Positions 33,850-45,502 of a DNA stretch of 64,000 bases are shown piece by piece. The stretch is from positions 29,388,005 to 29,452,004 of the forward strand of contig CM068380.1 in NCBI GenBank assembly GCA_034770075.1, in the 5' to 3' direction. A model generated the notes under the pieces. That model saw only the letters and a program-made list of their open reading frames with translations. It was not told the origin of the DNA and searched no databases. Within the stretch, counting starts at the first letter, position 1; every line of letters begins with the position of its first letter. The DNA is from Aralia elata (Eukaryota; Streptophyta; Magnoliopsida; Apiales; Araliaceae). A program made the translations under genes and the position numbers.

Positions 33850-34950
33850 TTGTTGAAACTATTGTGTTTGATTCATAAAAGCCTTGAACATGTCCTCGAG
33901 TGATGTTCCTGAATTAGCATATACTGTTTGTTTAGGTGGATATTGTTGTTGAGCTGGCTAAAATCCTTGTTGCCTAGGTGGGAAAACACCTTGCACTGGT
34001 GGCCTATTTCCTCCATAACTGAAATTGGGATGATCCCTCTAACCTGGATTGTAAGTATTTGAGTAGGGATCATACTTCCTCTGCAGTTGTGCCTGATAAT
34101 TTCCCACTGCATTGGCTTGTTGCACAGTCTCATCCTCATGCAATGTTGCATGCATCTATATTGTGACCTATCATTAAACATATCCCACAAGCCTTCGCTA
34201 CTGGCATATTTCCTACAGCCATTTGTCTAACCATAGCAGTTAAGTTAAAAATTTGTTGCTCAATATTACTTGCGTTTATTTCATTTATCCTTTTTGGTGC
34301 ATGATCATTTCTTGTTCCATACTGTTGCGAGTTAGCTGCCATGTTTGCAATCAAGTTCTTTGCAGCGTCTGGAGTTTTATCAACTAGTGCTCCTCCACTC
34401 GCGGCATCGATCATACTCCTATCCATTGGTAGAAGCCCCTCATAGAAGTATTGAATTAGGTGTTGATCATCTATCTAGTAAGGTGGACAACTAGAGCACA
34501 ACTTCTTGAACCTTTCCCAATATTCATACAACGTCTCTCCACTGAACTATCGGATTCCACATATCTCCTTCCTTATATTGACTACTCTTGAAGCTGGAAA
34601 GTACTTCTCCAAGAACAGCTTCTTCATGCTATTCCATGACTGTATTGATCCGGAGGAAGATAATACAACCAATCCTTTGTCAAATCTACTAGTGAAAAAG
34701 GAAACGCTCTCAGCTTGATTTGTTCCTCCGTAATTCCTTGCGGCTTCATGGTGGAACACACCACATGGAACTCCTTTAAATGCTTGTATGGATCTTCACT
34801 TGTAAGACCAAGAAAGGTAGGCAAAAGGTGAATTAGTCTGGATTTTAGTTCAAAAGCAGCAGTTAAAGTAGGATACTCAATGCATAAAGGTTGTTGATTG
34901 AGATTAGGAGTGATTAATTCTTTCAACGTCCTGTTGTTGTTTGGCACAAC
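33850..34950 (-). pseudogene. gag: Element D1 gag
   Basis: Fragments in different frames (34947-34624, 34759-34547, 34426-34136, 34190-33873) together give an Athila Gag: 'F-E-L-K-S-x-L-I-H-L-L-P', 'K-H-L-K-E-F-H-V-V-C', 'W-N-S-M-K-K-L-F-L-E-K-Y-F-P', 'Q-Y-G-T-R', and a zinc knuckle-like C-G-I-C ... G-H-x3-D-x-C near 34150. At least three frameshifts and one stop. The region 34951-35194 continues upstream of the open frames as likely gag N-terminus and leader. Confidence 0.75.
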
Positions 34951-35192
34951 TATCTCTTCTTCTTCTTCTGATTCGGTGGATGACTTGTTTGACAGTAGTT
35001 CCAGTGCGATGTTGAGGCCTGGTGATGGAGCTTCGTTGGAATCTGCAATTGTGCTTCAAGATTGACGAGCCTCCTTCCTTAACCTGTGTGCAATTTTCTC
35101 TATTTCTGGATCAAAATTCAGTTCCTGAGATTGAGATGATCGAGTCATAAACTGAAATGAGAGAAAATAAAGAATAAATAAAAATAAATAAC

Positions 35193-35214
35193 ACTCCCCG
35201 ACAACAGCGCCAAA
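35193..35214 (-). other. Primer-binding site of element D1 (tRNA-Asp type)
   Basis: The minus strand reads TTGGCGCTGTTGTCGGGGAG, about 10 nt after the LTR end; two mismatches to TGGCGCCGTTGCCGGGGA. Confidence 0.75.
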
Positions 35215-35224
35215 ATTTGGGAGC

Positions 35225-36478
35225 TGTCGTTAACACTCTAAAATTAAAACCTTACTTCTACTCTATGAATAAAAAATTTAGTATAGTGACAAGTAAGAAT
35301 CAATCCCACAGAGAGTGAATTTATCTTTGTTTATTCTATTATTTTCTAAATCAAAATACTACTAAATATAAATTAGGGGGTTTTGAATTGATTTTAACTA
35401 ACTAAAGCAATTGTAAATAATTAGTAAGAATAATCAATAAATTAAAGACTTCAGTTCTTCAGTTCAATATCACCTTTTTCACAACAATTGATTAATCAAG
35501 TGTAACATTATTTACCCTTCAATGAAATTAATAGTCCTAACCAATAATAAACTCTGCTAACCAAAATTCCCCTTAGATTATCACTCAATGAAACAAACTC
35601 TTCACAAGATTCTAACTATCATACAACCTAGAACAAGCTCTCTAGATTTAATATAATAACAACATTAAGAATTAGGGAATTAGACTATTACAAGTAACAA
35701 TCACATAAACTCGAATTGTTTAACATGTCTTTTGATAATCTTAGCAATACTCAAAAGTTTATCCACAATTATGTACTACTAATTACTACTTGTGATTAGG
35801 AACAATATCAATTACACGTAATATTATCCCTTAATCTAGCAGATAATATTAGTTAGCCAATTTAATCAGTTAAACCAAATATCATATAACAGTTAAAATA
35901 GGTTATCAAGAATGAGTTTCATATAAGAAAGAATAAATAATGAATACTCAATAAACCATTAATTGTAAATAAGGCTCAACATCCCTTAGAACTGAAATAG
36001 AAAACTTAGCCTGACATGCCTTCAATCTCCCTTCAAAACTTGGGTTTTTGCAAATGTGTGATAGAAGGTAGTAGTCCCTAAAATCTGACTAATACATTGT
36101 ATTTATACTCCTAGAATAAAATCCTAAAACTCCAAGAAAATAATAGTCCAAGTTATAATAGAATTCCTCAGAGATTACAAAAGTTGGAAAAATTTCACTC
36201 TACCGACTAGTCACGTGCCCGCGCAAAACCTCAGCGTCGCGGCTTGCCTATTGAGTTTTGCGGCCCAAGCTTCTAGCATCGCGACTCACATTGTTTTGTC
36301 CGTTTTATTTTTTTTTTCTCCTTGCACACCCATTTTGATCCCTTTTTCCTCTTTTTCTCTTTTTAGCTCCAATTCCTCCTGAAATCAATAAATACCTTAA
36401 TAAGTTCATATACACATAAAACATGTAATAAAACTAAATATAAAGGAATAAAAATTATCGAATATTATGCACTTATCA
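35225..36478 (-). repeat. Element D1 5' LTR
   Basis: 1254 bp. On the minus strand it starts TGATAAGTGCATAATATTCG and ends GTTAACGACA. A GC-rich dyad-like cluster lies at 36219-36290, and a TATA-like box (plus tatttata, 36100-36107) is about 110 bp downstream in the transcription direction. Confidence 0.8.
36100..36107 (-). promoter_or_regulatory. TATA-like box of element D1 LTR
   Basis: TATAAATA on the minus strand, downstream of the GC-rich cluster; same layout as in element C LTR. Confidence 0.45.
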
Positions 36479-36483
36479 GCCTA

Positions 36484-37640
36484 AGCCAGTGATTACGTAG
36501 GCGAGCACACCTCTCGCCCACAAGGATGCAGTTTGGCCTAAATTTCAGGTATATTTTTTAAAATTCTATAAGATAATATAATTAATAAACTAATATTGTT
36601 TAGTAGTGTTGGATTATATTATCACCGTTTTAATATTATTATTGTTGTTTTATTTGCAGAAAAGGTATAGATGGGACGTTCATCAATAAACAGACATTTT
36701 TCTGACAAAAGTGCGTTGTCTGAACAAAACACAATTTGAATAAAGAACGACAGAAGGCCCTGCAGAATGCTGAGAGCGACCATCTAAGATAGAGTGAGTA
36801 CTACATGCACGAGCATAGCCCCTGGTGGTGCGTGCAGCCCATATGGGCTGACATGTGTGAGCAGTAGAAAGCTGAGAGCTAGGTAAGGAGACGCAAAACT
36901 GTCTCCATGAACAGAGCCTCAGGTGCACCTGAAGGCGACAAGGCAAAAGGCACCTATAGGGGCAGAGTACATCACAGTTGCAACATGTTGCTGCCAGGTT
37001 ACGTATTTTGCAAAGTTATGTTTTTTTATGTTTCATGGTATTATTATGAGAGCATGTGATTAATATATATACATATCTATGGATCCCGAGTTTTGTAGGA
37101 GTCTCAATCTCAGGGTCAGCCTATCAATTGGCTAGATGTGTGCATGGCCACCCGATGGTATGCCTGAGGTTGTCCAAATAACGATAATTAGTTTTTATAA
37201 CTTTGATATGTTGTTTACAATTTTTTACGTCATTTTTAAGTTTAAATATTTATTTTTAACTATTTAATTTTTAACCTGATGACAAGACACTTATAAGAGC
37301 TTAAGGGATGAGCATTATCCTGCTGGCACCCTGCAGCCGTCGATAGATCAAGAATTGTGGGAGAGGGCGTCGGTTATCAAGAAGAACTACGTTAAAGACC
37401 AAGGACAACGACGATGACCGACTATCAGTGGCACTAGCAGCTCTGGTAGCCAGTCTACTCAGTCATCGTGTCATCCAATGCAGCATACTCCTGCTGACTG
37501 TGTGAGAGCGATACGTCAAGATTGTGATCTTCTTCATACACTGGGTTGGCATCTGCAGTCGCTGAGTCCTGATGAGTTAACAGATGCAGTGGCGGCAGCA
37601 GCACGACAGCAGGATGGCGACGAGGTAATCTTAGTACTTA
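36484..37640 (+). pseudogene. Decayed En/Spm (CACTA) plant transposase, C-terminal region
   Basis: Exon-like stretches separated by AT-rich intron-like sequence with cag acceptors (36540-36660 and 37000-37098). Translated pieces: 'R-Q-K-A-L-Q-N-A' and 'W-W-C-V-Q-P-I-W-A-D-M-C-E-Q' (36750-36865), 'N-R-A-S-G-A' then 'K-G-T-Y-R-G' (36910-36965), and 'D-Q-E-L-W-E-R-A-S-x-I-K-K-N-Y-V-K' (37340-37400). These are typical of plant transposases of the En/Spm (Ptta) group. The catalytic part is not visible and stops are frequent. It is older than element D1, which flanks it. Confidence 0.6.
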
Positions 37641-37660
37641 GTACAATCAAATTAATCACT

Positions 37661-37689
37661 TATGTATATATATATATATATATATATAA
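37661..37689. repeat. (TA)n microsatellite
   Basis: About 14 TA repeats in an AT-rich stretch; 37690-38040 holds no recognisable gene. Confidence 0.85.
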
Positions 37690-38040
37690 TTGGACTTAGT
37701 CTTGCTTCTGTTAAATAATTCCTATAATTTAGCTTTATGTTTAGCTTTCTGTTATTGTAAGGCTATAGTTTATAACCACTTTTACATTCAATAATACATG
37801 AGTTTTCCCTCACTTTGCTTTGCATAAGTCATATCAGTATCAACATATATACTATATATTTAGCATGTTTTATTTTTTTGTTATAGGCCTATTTGGAAGA
37901 TGGTGCGTGAAGACATTTGTATTATAGAGATTTTGTTGTACATTTATATTCTAGAGATTTTGTTCTACATTTGTATAAAGATTTTATGTTGGTTTATTTA
38001 TGTTTATACATGGTTGTTTATGTTATGTTGGTTTATTTTT

Positions 38041-39700
38041 ATGCATGGATGGATGTGCAAAGACACTGCTCATGATTCGATGATTGAACAACAGTTGAAG
38101 TTCATGACAGCCATTGTCCAGAAGAAGAAGATAAACTTTGGTGCCATTTTCATAAATTGGTTGGCCAAGTGAATTGAAGACTATAACAAGAAAATGACTT
38201 TGGGTAAGCCTGCCCCCAAGATATTCCATTGGAGGCTTATTAGTATTATTTTGAGCAAAAGATTGAAGAACAAAATCACTGATGGCGAAGGGGAAGCTTT
38301 AAATGCCAACAAACGGATCACCTCCAAGCTGTTTGATAACTGAAAAAGGAACCCACTTAAAAACCTAAGATCAAAATAATCTAAAGGCGCCATCAATGAA
38401 GTGCAAAAACCCACGAAGGTCATAGACAAGAGAAAAATGGAGACAATCAAAGAAGAAATGTCTCAGGGGTCGGTCGCTCCTGCAGTTCGTAGAGCTCTAG
38501 ACTCTACGGCAGACCAACTAGTTCAAAAGAAAAAGAAGACTAGAAAGGAAGCAATGGTGTTCTCCAAGGATTCTCAGAAAAGCCCCACAAATTCTGAGAA
38601 GAAGAAAAATGAAGAAGATGATGTCAACAATCCAATATTAAAAATGGTTCCAAAGAAGAAGAGAATCCCTCGACGGAGGAAGACCCCTGTTCAACTTAAA
38701 GAACAAGCAGGAGAATCCATGCTTACGCCGATCGTAGAATTTGAAGAAGAAGAAGAGGAGGAAAATGAAGAGGTACCTGAACTTGTAAGGAAGAATCAAA
38801 GGGTAAGGTCTTCCTCTGAAACAAAGCGAGATAAAGATATTGCTACGACTATGAGGGTATCTATACTTGAGCCATAAGATGATGATCAAACAATGGCAGA
38901 GACTGCCTTAATGCCTGAGCATAGATCTGCTGATGGGTTAGCTATAGAAGATGTCAACCCTAAGTCAAGTAAAGAAGTTGATCTGGCTGTGAAGGGTTCT
39001 TCACCTGAGTCTTAAGGCCATGAAGAATTGCCTATGACGGCTGATCAGCTAGAGCCTAAAGAAGGAAATGAAGAACTGGCTGTGATAGAAGATAAGCCAG
39101 TGTCCCTCATTGACATCGAAGAATTGGCTGTGAAGGAATCTAGTCCTAAGCATCAACCAGACAAGAAGAAAAAGAGGCTAAAATTAAGCCAAATGGTTGA
39201 AAAGAAAAACAAAAGGAAGAATAGATCAGAAGCAGAAAACAGAAGAAAAGAGAAGCGAATAGAAAGAGAAAAGAGATGAGGACCAAGTATAGGGAAGATT
39301 CTGCTCAACGATCGTTGTATTCATCAGACACATCTCTACGTGTGACTCATGCCATTGAAACAATTGTAGACGATATCAACAAGGGTTATGACCCTTCGAT
39401 CGTAAAGCCAAAGGATCCAAGTTCTGATGGGGAGTAACCTATTAGGTATCCAGTTCCTCCTCCCTCCATTCCTTCTACATCTCAATGGATCTAGAGGCGT
39501 ATTGTACTTGCAGGTTATGAAGATCCTAACATCACCTTACCTGATAAATGGATAGGATCTGGAGAAGGACGAATGAGGCTAGTCTCAATGAGTGTAGATG
39601 ACCTCTTCAGCAGTTTCTTTGACCTGGAGATGGATCGCAGTACCACTCTCTACGACCCTGATCCTGACAGTTATCAAATGCTATATTTTTTGTCACTTCT
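38041..39700 (+). pseudogene. Decayed K/E-rich ORF of unknown function
   Basis: One frame runs from about 38041 to 39279 (about 410 codons) interrupted only by five stops (near 38168, 38341, 38380, 38875, 39013) and no obvious frameshift. A short globular N-terminal segment ('I-N-F-G-A-I-F-I-N-W-L-A-K') resembles plant transposon-associated proteins; the rest is lysine/glutamate-rich with runs such as K-K-K-K-K and E-E-E-E-E. A frameshift near 39275 leads to a second frame (39276-39690) with further stops and a 'V-D-D-L-F-S-S-F-F-D-L-E' stretch. I do not recognise the family with confidence. It may be an accessory ORF of a retroelement. Confidence 0.5.
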
Positions 39701-39879
39701 GCCACTCTTGAAGGCTATAAGTTTGAGAGACTAGAGCATTATCCGATGGAGTTACTCCAGATACCCCAATCTGAAGCTGGTGGCTCAAAATTTTCCAAGA
39801 GTTCTCAAGTATGCCACCAAGTTGCTATGCTCTGAGCCCTATGATCATTCTCCTATGTCTCAAAAGGTACATATTGTAC

Positions 39880-40262
39880 TTTCAAGACACCCATTGACCT
39901 GTCACCTTATAGATTAGTGTTCGGGAAGCCGTGCCACCTACCTGTTGAGTTGGAACACAAGGCTTTTTGGGCTATCAAGAGTTTCAATATAAGGATGCGT
40001 GAAAGTGGAGAGCATCGGAAGTTGTAATTGCAAGAGTTGGAGGAAATTCGTAATGACGCTTACGAGAGTTCACGGATTTTCAAGGATAAGATAAAAGCCT
40101 TTCACGATAAAATGCTTTTGAGAAAAGAATTTCAAATTGGTCAAAAAGTTCTTTTATTTCAATCTCGACTTCGTTTGTTTCCAGGTAAATTACGTTCTCG
40201 TTGGAGTGGGCCTTTTATCGTTACTCATGTTTTCCTTATGGTGCAGTTGAAATCCAAAGTCT
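39880..40262 (+). pseudogene. pol: Athila-type integrase C-terminal fragment
   Basis: Plus-strand reading gives 'T-P-I-D-L-S-P-Y-R-L-V-F-G-K-x-C-H-L-P-V-E' followed by 'L-Q-E-L-E-E-I-R-N-D-A-Y-E' and 'G-Q-K-V-L-L' with 'R-S-R-W-S-G-P-F', the end of the integrase of Athila-like elements. One stop lies near 40025. It abuts, head to head, a minus-strand RT fragment at about 40261, so the region has been rearranged. Confidence 0.8.
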
Positions 40263-40500
40263 AGATACTTACCATGCATCTTTGAAAAGTACCTGGTGCA
40301 TTGCAAAGTTCAAAGAACATCCTGCGATACGCAAATGTACCGAATGGACATGTGAATGTGGTCTTTTTCTGGTCTTCGGGAGCGATCACAATCTGGTTAT
40401 AACCTGAAAAACCATCTTGAAAACAATAATAAGTATGCCCAGCTAATCTTTCTAATATCTGATCAATAAAAGGGAGAGAAAAATGATGTTTTCTAATTAC
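40261..40500 (-). pseudogene. pol: Element D2: RT fragment next to copia B
   Basis: Minus-strand frame of about 80 codons: 'V-I-R-K-H-H-F-S-L-P-F-I-D-Q', 'Y-Y-C-F-Q-D-G-F-S-G-Y-N-Q-I' (the first RT aspartate region), 'P-F-G-T-F-A-Y-R-R' and 'C-N-A-P-G-T-F-Q-R-C-M'. It is cut before the YxDD motif. It continues exactly from the codon at which D1's RT ends at 32187, but is a separate copy. Confidence 0.85.
40496..40500. other. TSD of copia B (left side)
   Basis: attac, one base different from gttac beside copia A. Confidence 0.65.
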
Positions 40501-40920
40501 TGTTAGGTTTGTATATAACGCGAGCATGCAATCAAATTACACAAATATAGCGGAAGCGCGATAAAATCGGATTTTAAATTTTTATACAAACCATCACCAT
40601 GACCTTTCTTTGTACTCAATTATCAATTATACGAAAGAGATAGAAAATCATAATCATACCCTTGTAGAACCGTGTTTCCTCAGGTACGAGTTTAACTCTA
40701 AATCCTTCGCGTTCTCCTTGAATTCACTGGTTAGATTCCTTCCTTTGATCAACGTTAGTCATCCAAGTGTTTGGCCTCAAAAGGTGATCCACCAAGGAAT
40801 AATATGTAGTCAAGAAGATGAGTGTTGGCAAAACCTTAGTTTCTATCTCTATAAAATTTGTAAGTACTCTCCTAAATCTTATGGAAGCGTATTTCACCTC
40901 AATCCATAATAAGACTCCTC

Positions 40921-40963
<43 letters not shown>

Positions 40964-41110
40964 CAACCCTCCTAAACTATTTAGGAATAAGATTTTATTT
41001 TAATTAAACTCTTTTAATTAATTAAACTCCTAATCAAATGAGGAATTTATGAGAGTACTTTTATTAATTAATTCTCAAACCCTTTTACAAATTAAATAAT
41101 AATAATAGTA

Positions 41111-41141
<31 letters not shown>

Positions 41142-42323
41142 GACTCCTCTTATTAATTTATATTTAATATTTTTAAAATATTAAATAATTAATATTAAGC
41201 TATTTAATTTATTTTATCACCATAGATTAAATTAAATATACTTAACTTATTATTACGATTATGTCATTTACTTCTTAAATAAATATTTTTCTTTTACGAT
41301 ATGACCCTTTAGGTTCTTCATATTAAACCGGTTGTGAATAAATCAATTAGAACAATTCTAATCTTATTTAAATAAATAATATTTATTCTACAATAAGGAT
41401 AAGCCCCCTTAGCGATCAACGACTTTTCAGATAATATAGATTTCAATATTAATCACAAAAGAACCTTTTAGTGAATAGTTACCGTACAATTCAATCATTC
41501 TATCATACAATGTCCCAATTAAATATAAGACATTGAATTACTGTCAAGTCTTATTTTATTTAATTATATGTATTTCGATTCTCAAATGCACAACTCTGAT
41601 AATACAAATTAGAAACTACTTTCTAATTTCATTCTGTCTTGGCCAAGGACTACTGAGTTGTCATTTATCGAATCACATTGAGCATTCTCCCATTTTACTA
41701 GAAGCGGTAGATTCTTTGTTGACCATTCACCTATCTCCATGTATAACTTATTATACCCAAGCATACCCTTTGATATACCCTAAGGGTCTTAAGGAACATG
41801 TCAAAGTATAACTCATCATACACAAGATACTATGATGATCTCAAGTCCAAGGATCACTTGTACTACTATCATTAGAGAAATTCCTATTGACAGAAAAGTA
41901 AAACTCCATTAGGTATTCCTTTAGCGAGTCATGTTTAGTGAACTTATTCCCCAATAAGTACATGCATACTTGCTTTAGTATCTCCACACAAATAATTATG
42001 AGATTAATCATCCTCTTCCTATGAGCAAACAAAATATGTACCAATCTATCTGGATTCACTAATCCTCTTTTTAGTAATCCAACAATTAGGACCGATTTTA
42101 GTTTTAAGCTCTTTAAGAATTTAGATCTCATTGGTATGATCATCATCATGATTCTAAAAGCATTGCTCAAAACTATGGGTTTATCACATATAAAATAACA
42201 GTACCATGTAGATAAAGTAAAATGTCTTTAATTATTTAATTCTTTTATTAATAAATGAATAAGATTACAAAGTATATGCTACATCATATCAAATATGATT
42301 GGCTTGTGTGCATACTACTTTCA
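40501..42323 (-). repeat. Copia B 3' LTR
   Basis: 1823 bp; plus strand tgttaggtttg ... actttca. Contains a (TA)n tract at 40926-40961 and an (ATA)n-rich stretch at 41095-41142. Confidence 0.9.
40926..40961. repeat. (TA)n microsatellite in copia B LTR
   Basis: About 17-18 TA repeats, absent from the same place in the copia A LTRs. Confidence 0.85.
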
Positions 42324-43141
42324 ATCTCCCACATGCACTAAATCCAATTGTCATGGTATCTAATACTCATCTTCTCTAAGTGATGATCAAATTATTGTTA
42401 GGTTAAAGCTTTAGTAAATGGATCTGCAATGTTGTCTTGAGAATCCACTCGCTCCAAAGTGACGTCTCCTCTTTCAATGATCTCTCTAATCAAATGAAAC
42501 CACTGCAATACGTGTTTGGATTTCTGATAAGACCTAGGTTCCTTAGCCTGAGCAACAGCTCAAGTGTTGTCACAGAATAAAGCTACGGCTCCTCTAATGC
42601 TAGGAACCACTCCAAGTTCAGTTATGAACTTCTTCATCCAAACAGCTTCCTTTACAACTTCACTTGCAGATATGTACTCTACTACTGTCACTGAATGAGC
42701 AACTGTTTTCTGTTTGGAACTTTTCTAACTCAATGCGCTACTATTTAAGGTAAACACATATCCTAAAATGGATTTACTGTCATCTTGGTTCATTTGAAAA
42801 CTTGAGTCTGTATAGCTCTCTAGTTTCAATTCAGACCTACCGTAGACAAGAAATACATCCTTAGTTCTTCTTAAATACTTTAAGATGTTTTCTACTGCCT
42901 TCCAGTGATCTTCTCTTGGACTCGACTGATATCTGCTTGTTACACTAAGTGCATGAGCAACATCTGGTCTAGTACATATCATACCGTACATGATAGATCC
43001 TATTGTCGAATCATAATGAATTTTACTCATACGGTCTCTCTCCTCAGGTGTCTTTGGGGCCTATTTCTTGGAGAGATGTATTCAATGGCTCATCGACATG
43101 AGACCTCTCTTGGAATCATCCATGCTAAACTTCTTTAGCAT
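42324..43141 (-). pseudogene. pol: Copia B RNase H remnant
   Basis: RNase H region with 'G-S-I-M-Y-G-M-I-C-T-R-P-D-V', 'Y-T-D-S-S-F' and the 'L-G-Y-V-F-T-L' phrase (43030-42725). Stops at 43061-43063 (TAG) and 42560-42562 (TGA) occupy the same codons as in copia A. An additional stop is near 42725. Confidence 0.8.
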
Positions 43142-44052
43142 CTAGGTAATGTACTTTCCTTGGGACAAGCCAAGCATCCTTTTAGATCTATCTCTATAGA
43201 TCTTTATCCCCAAACTATAGGATGTTTCACCTAAGTCCTTTATGGCGAAGTGTTTAGATAACCAAATTTTGATCGACTGTAGCCTAGGAACATCATTCCA
43301 TATCAATAATATATCATCAACATATAATAATGAAACAACATTCCCACTAACCTTCTTGTACACACAAGGTTCATCCTCATTTTTGATAAAATCAAACACT
43401 TTAATTGTCTCATCAAAACGGATATTCCGCCTTTGAGAAGCTTGCTTCAATCTATGAATGGATCGTTGTAGCTTGCAGACTTGATTTGTTTCAACCGTTG
43501 AAACAAAACCCTCTGGTTGTATCATATATACATCCTCCTTAAGTTTTCCATTGAGGAAGGCCGTCTTAATGTCCATTTGCCAGATTTCGTAGTTATAATG
43601 AGCTGCAATTGCAAGCAAAATCCGAATAGAGTTAATCATAGCTACTGATGAGAAGGTTTCATCATAGTCAATACCTTGTCTTTGTTTGAAACCTTTTGCA
43701 ACAAATCGGACCTTATAGGTCTCTCCTTGTCGTCCACTCCAGTCTTTCTTCTAAAGACCCATTTGCACCCAATAGGCTTCATGCCCTCAGGTGGTGAAAC
43801 CAAAGTCCATACTTGGTTTTCATACATGGAGTCCATCTCGGATTTCATGGCTTTTAGCCATTTCTCTGAGTCTTTACTACACATAGCCTCTTCGTAAGTC
43901 AATAGATCATCATCATCTATGATGTGTACCTCATCATCATCCTCTATGATGAATCCATACATGTCGGGTATCTTTGGTACTCTTTCTGATTTATGAATAG
44001 GTTGTGGTACAGTAGGTTCTTCCACTTTGTTAGGTACCTGACCTTGATCCAT
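43142..44052 (-). pseudogene. pol: Copia B reverse transcriptase
   Basis: Two open blocks: 44052-43642 (RT N-terminus, 'W-V-F-R-R-K-T-G') and 43639-43142 (165 codons) with 'M-D-I-K-T-A-F-L-N-G', 'L-K-Q-A-S' and the catalytic L-Y-V-D-D-I-L motif. A frameshift joins them near 43640. Two residues before YVDD appear deleted compared with related elements. This is the longest RT left of the copia family in the window but is not intact. Confidence 0.85.
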
Positions 44053-44058
44053 AGTATT

Positions 44059-44810
44059 TTATGGTTCTTGAACTTCTTCAAGATATATCTTACTTCCATT
44101 GACCCCTTCAAGGATAAACTCTTTTTCTAAGAAGGCAGCATGTTTTGCAACAAACACCTTTTGATCAATAGGATGATAGAAATAATACCCTGATGTTTCT
44201 TTAGGGTATTCCACGAATCTACACTTGTCGGATCTAGTATGTAGCTTATCATTAACTTTTTGACATAAGCTGGACAGCCCCAAGTGTTAACATGCTTAAG
44301 ATTTGGTTTCCTCCATGTTCATAACTTATATGGAGTCTTTGGGACAGATTTGGTAGGTACCTTGTTAAATAGGTATGCAGGCGATTCTAAGGCATAATCC
44401 CAGAAGGATACTAGAAGGTCGGTAAAACTCATCATGAAATGAACTACGTCCAACAATGTTCGATTTCTCCTTTCAGATACACCATTCAACTGTGGTGTCC
44501 CTGGTGGAGTCCATTGTGAGATTATACTATTTTCTTTGAGACAATTGAGAAAATCATTGCTTAAGTATTCCCCTCCTCGATCCGATCGAAGAATCTTAAT
44601 ACTCTTGTTAGTTTGCTTCTCTACTTTACTTCTGAATTCTTTGAACTTTTCAAATGATTCAGATTTGTATTTCATCAAATACACATATCCAAATCTTGAA
44701 TAATCATCATTGAAAGTAATAAAATAAGAATACCCTCCTCGTGCAGTCATTGTCATAGGCCCACATATGTCTGTGTATACCAACGCTAACAACTCTGTAA
44801 CTCATTCTCC
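44059..44810 (-). pseudogene. pol: Copia B integrase
   Basis: The 157-codon frame 44792-44319 has the rve core with all three acidic positions visible: T-D-I-C-G-P, R-S-D-R-G-G-E-Y and S-E-R-R-N-R. A second block (44283-44059) gives the C-terminal domain with 'G-Y-Y-F-Y-H-P'. A stop and frameshift near 44300 separate them. In copia A the same region is split by LTRs E1 and F. Confidence 0.85.
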
Positions 44811-45452
44811 TTTTCCACTAAAAGGAGATTTAGTCATCTTACCCATGAGACAAGATTCACAAGTTAGATATGACTTGTAATCAGATAGCTCTAAAAGCCC
44901 ATCTTTATGCAACTTGGTTAATCTTGTTTCATTAATATGGTCGAGTCTACAATGCCACATAAAAGTATAATTAATATCAACTCTTTTCCTTTTCTTAATT
45001 TGTTCAATTTGAAGTATATTTTTTAATGCAAGTCAAGTATATAAAGTCCATTCAGTAAAATTACCAACACCATATAGAACATTTTTATTATAAATAGAAC
45101 AATCGTTGTTCTTTATTATAATATCAAAAACCATCCATATCCAATACAGAAATAGAAAATAATGTTTCTTATAAGTGTTGGAACATAATAACAATTATTT
45201 AAACTAATGGACTTGCCCGTAGGCAGTACTAAACAATAAGTTCCTACAGTTAATGCAACAACTTTTGCTCCATTTCCCACTCGTAGGACGACTTCATCCT
45301 TATTCAGCTTTCTACTTCTGCTTAGTCCTTACATAGTGTTACATATGTGAGAACCACAGCCGGTATCCAATACCCAAGTAGAAATTTGACTTTCAAAAAA
45401 ATTAATTTCAATCATGAACAAACCTTGATCGAAAGTCGAAGCTTCTATAAGC
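44811..45452 (-). pseudogene. pol: Copia B gag-pre-integrase / protease remnant
   Basis: Encodes the zinc-finger region (H-x-R-L-G-H near 44940, C-E-S-C near 44855) contiguous here, then the protease C-terminal part toward 45330, with several indels. Ends at 45452, where copia sequence in the opposite orientation begins. Confidence 0.65.
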
Positions 45453-45502
45453 TGAAAATAGTATGCACACAAGCCAATCATATTTAATATGATGTAGCAT
45501 AT
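45453..45502 (+). repeat. 50-bp inverted scrap of copia LTR at a breakpoint
   Basis: tgaaaatagtatgcacacaa and the following 30 bases match the first 50 bp of the copia LTR (reverse complement of 42323-42274) with 2 mismatches, but in plus orientation. It joins copia B to the chromovirus tail. Confidence 0.75.

Larger units (their letters stand above)
32187..36478 (-). mobile_element. Athila-type Ty3/gypsy element D1, 5' half
   Basis: Minus strand: 5' LTR (36478-35225), tRNA-Asp-type PBS, gag, protease and the first part of RT, which ends abruptly where copia A is inserted. The rest of RT and the 3' half should lie left of copia A, outside the window. The protein phrases are of the Athila lineage. 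The right flank begins gccta (36479-36483), the expected TSD. Confidence 0.85.
40501..45452 (-). mobile_element. Ty1/copia element B, truncated at its 5' end
   Basis: Contains a complete 3' LTR (42323-40501), PPT, RNase H, RT, integrase and gag-pre-integrase in minus orientation, ending at 45452 in the protease/gag boundary region. gag, leader and 5' LTR are lost. It has no internal insertions and so shows how copia A looked before it was split. It shares in-frame stops with copia A. Confidence 0.85.
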
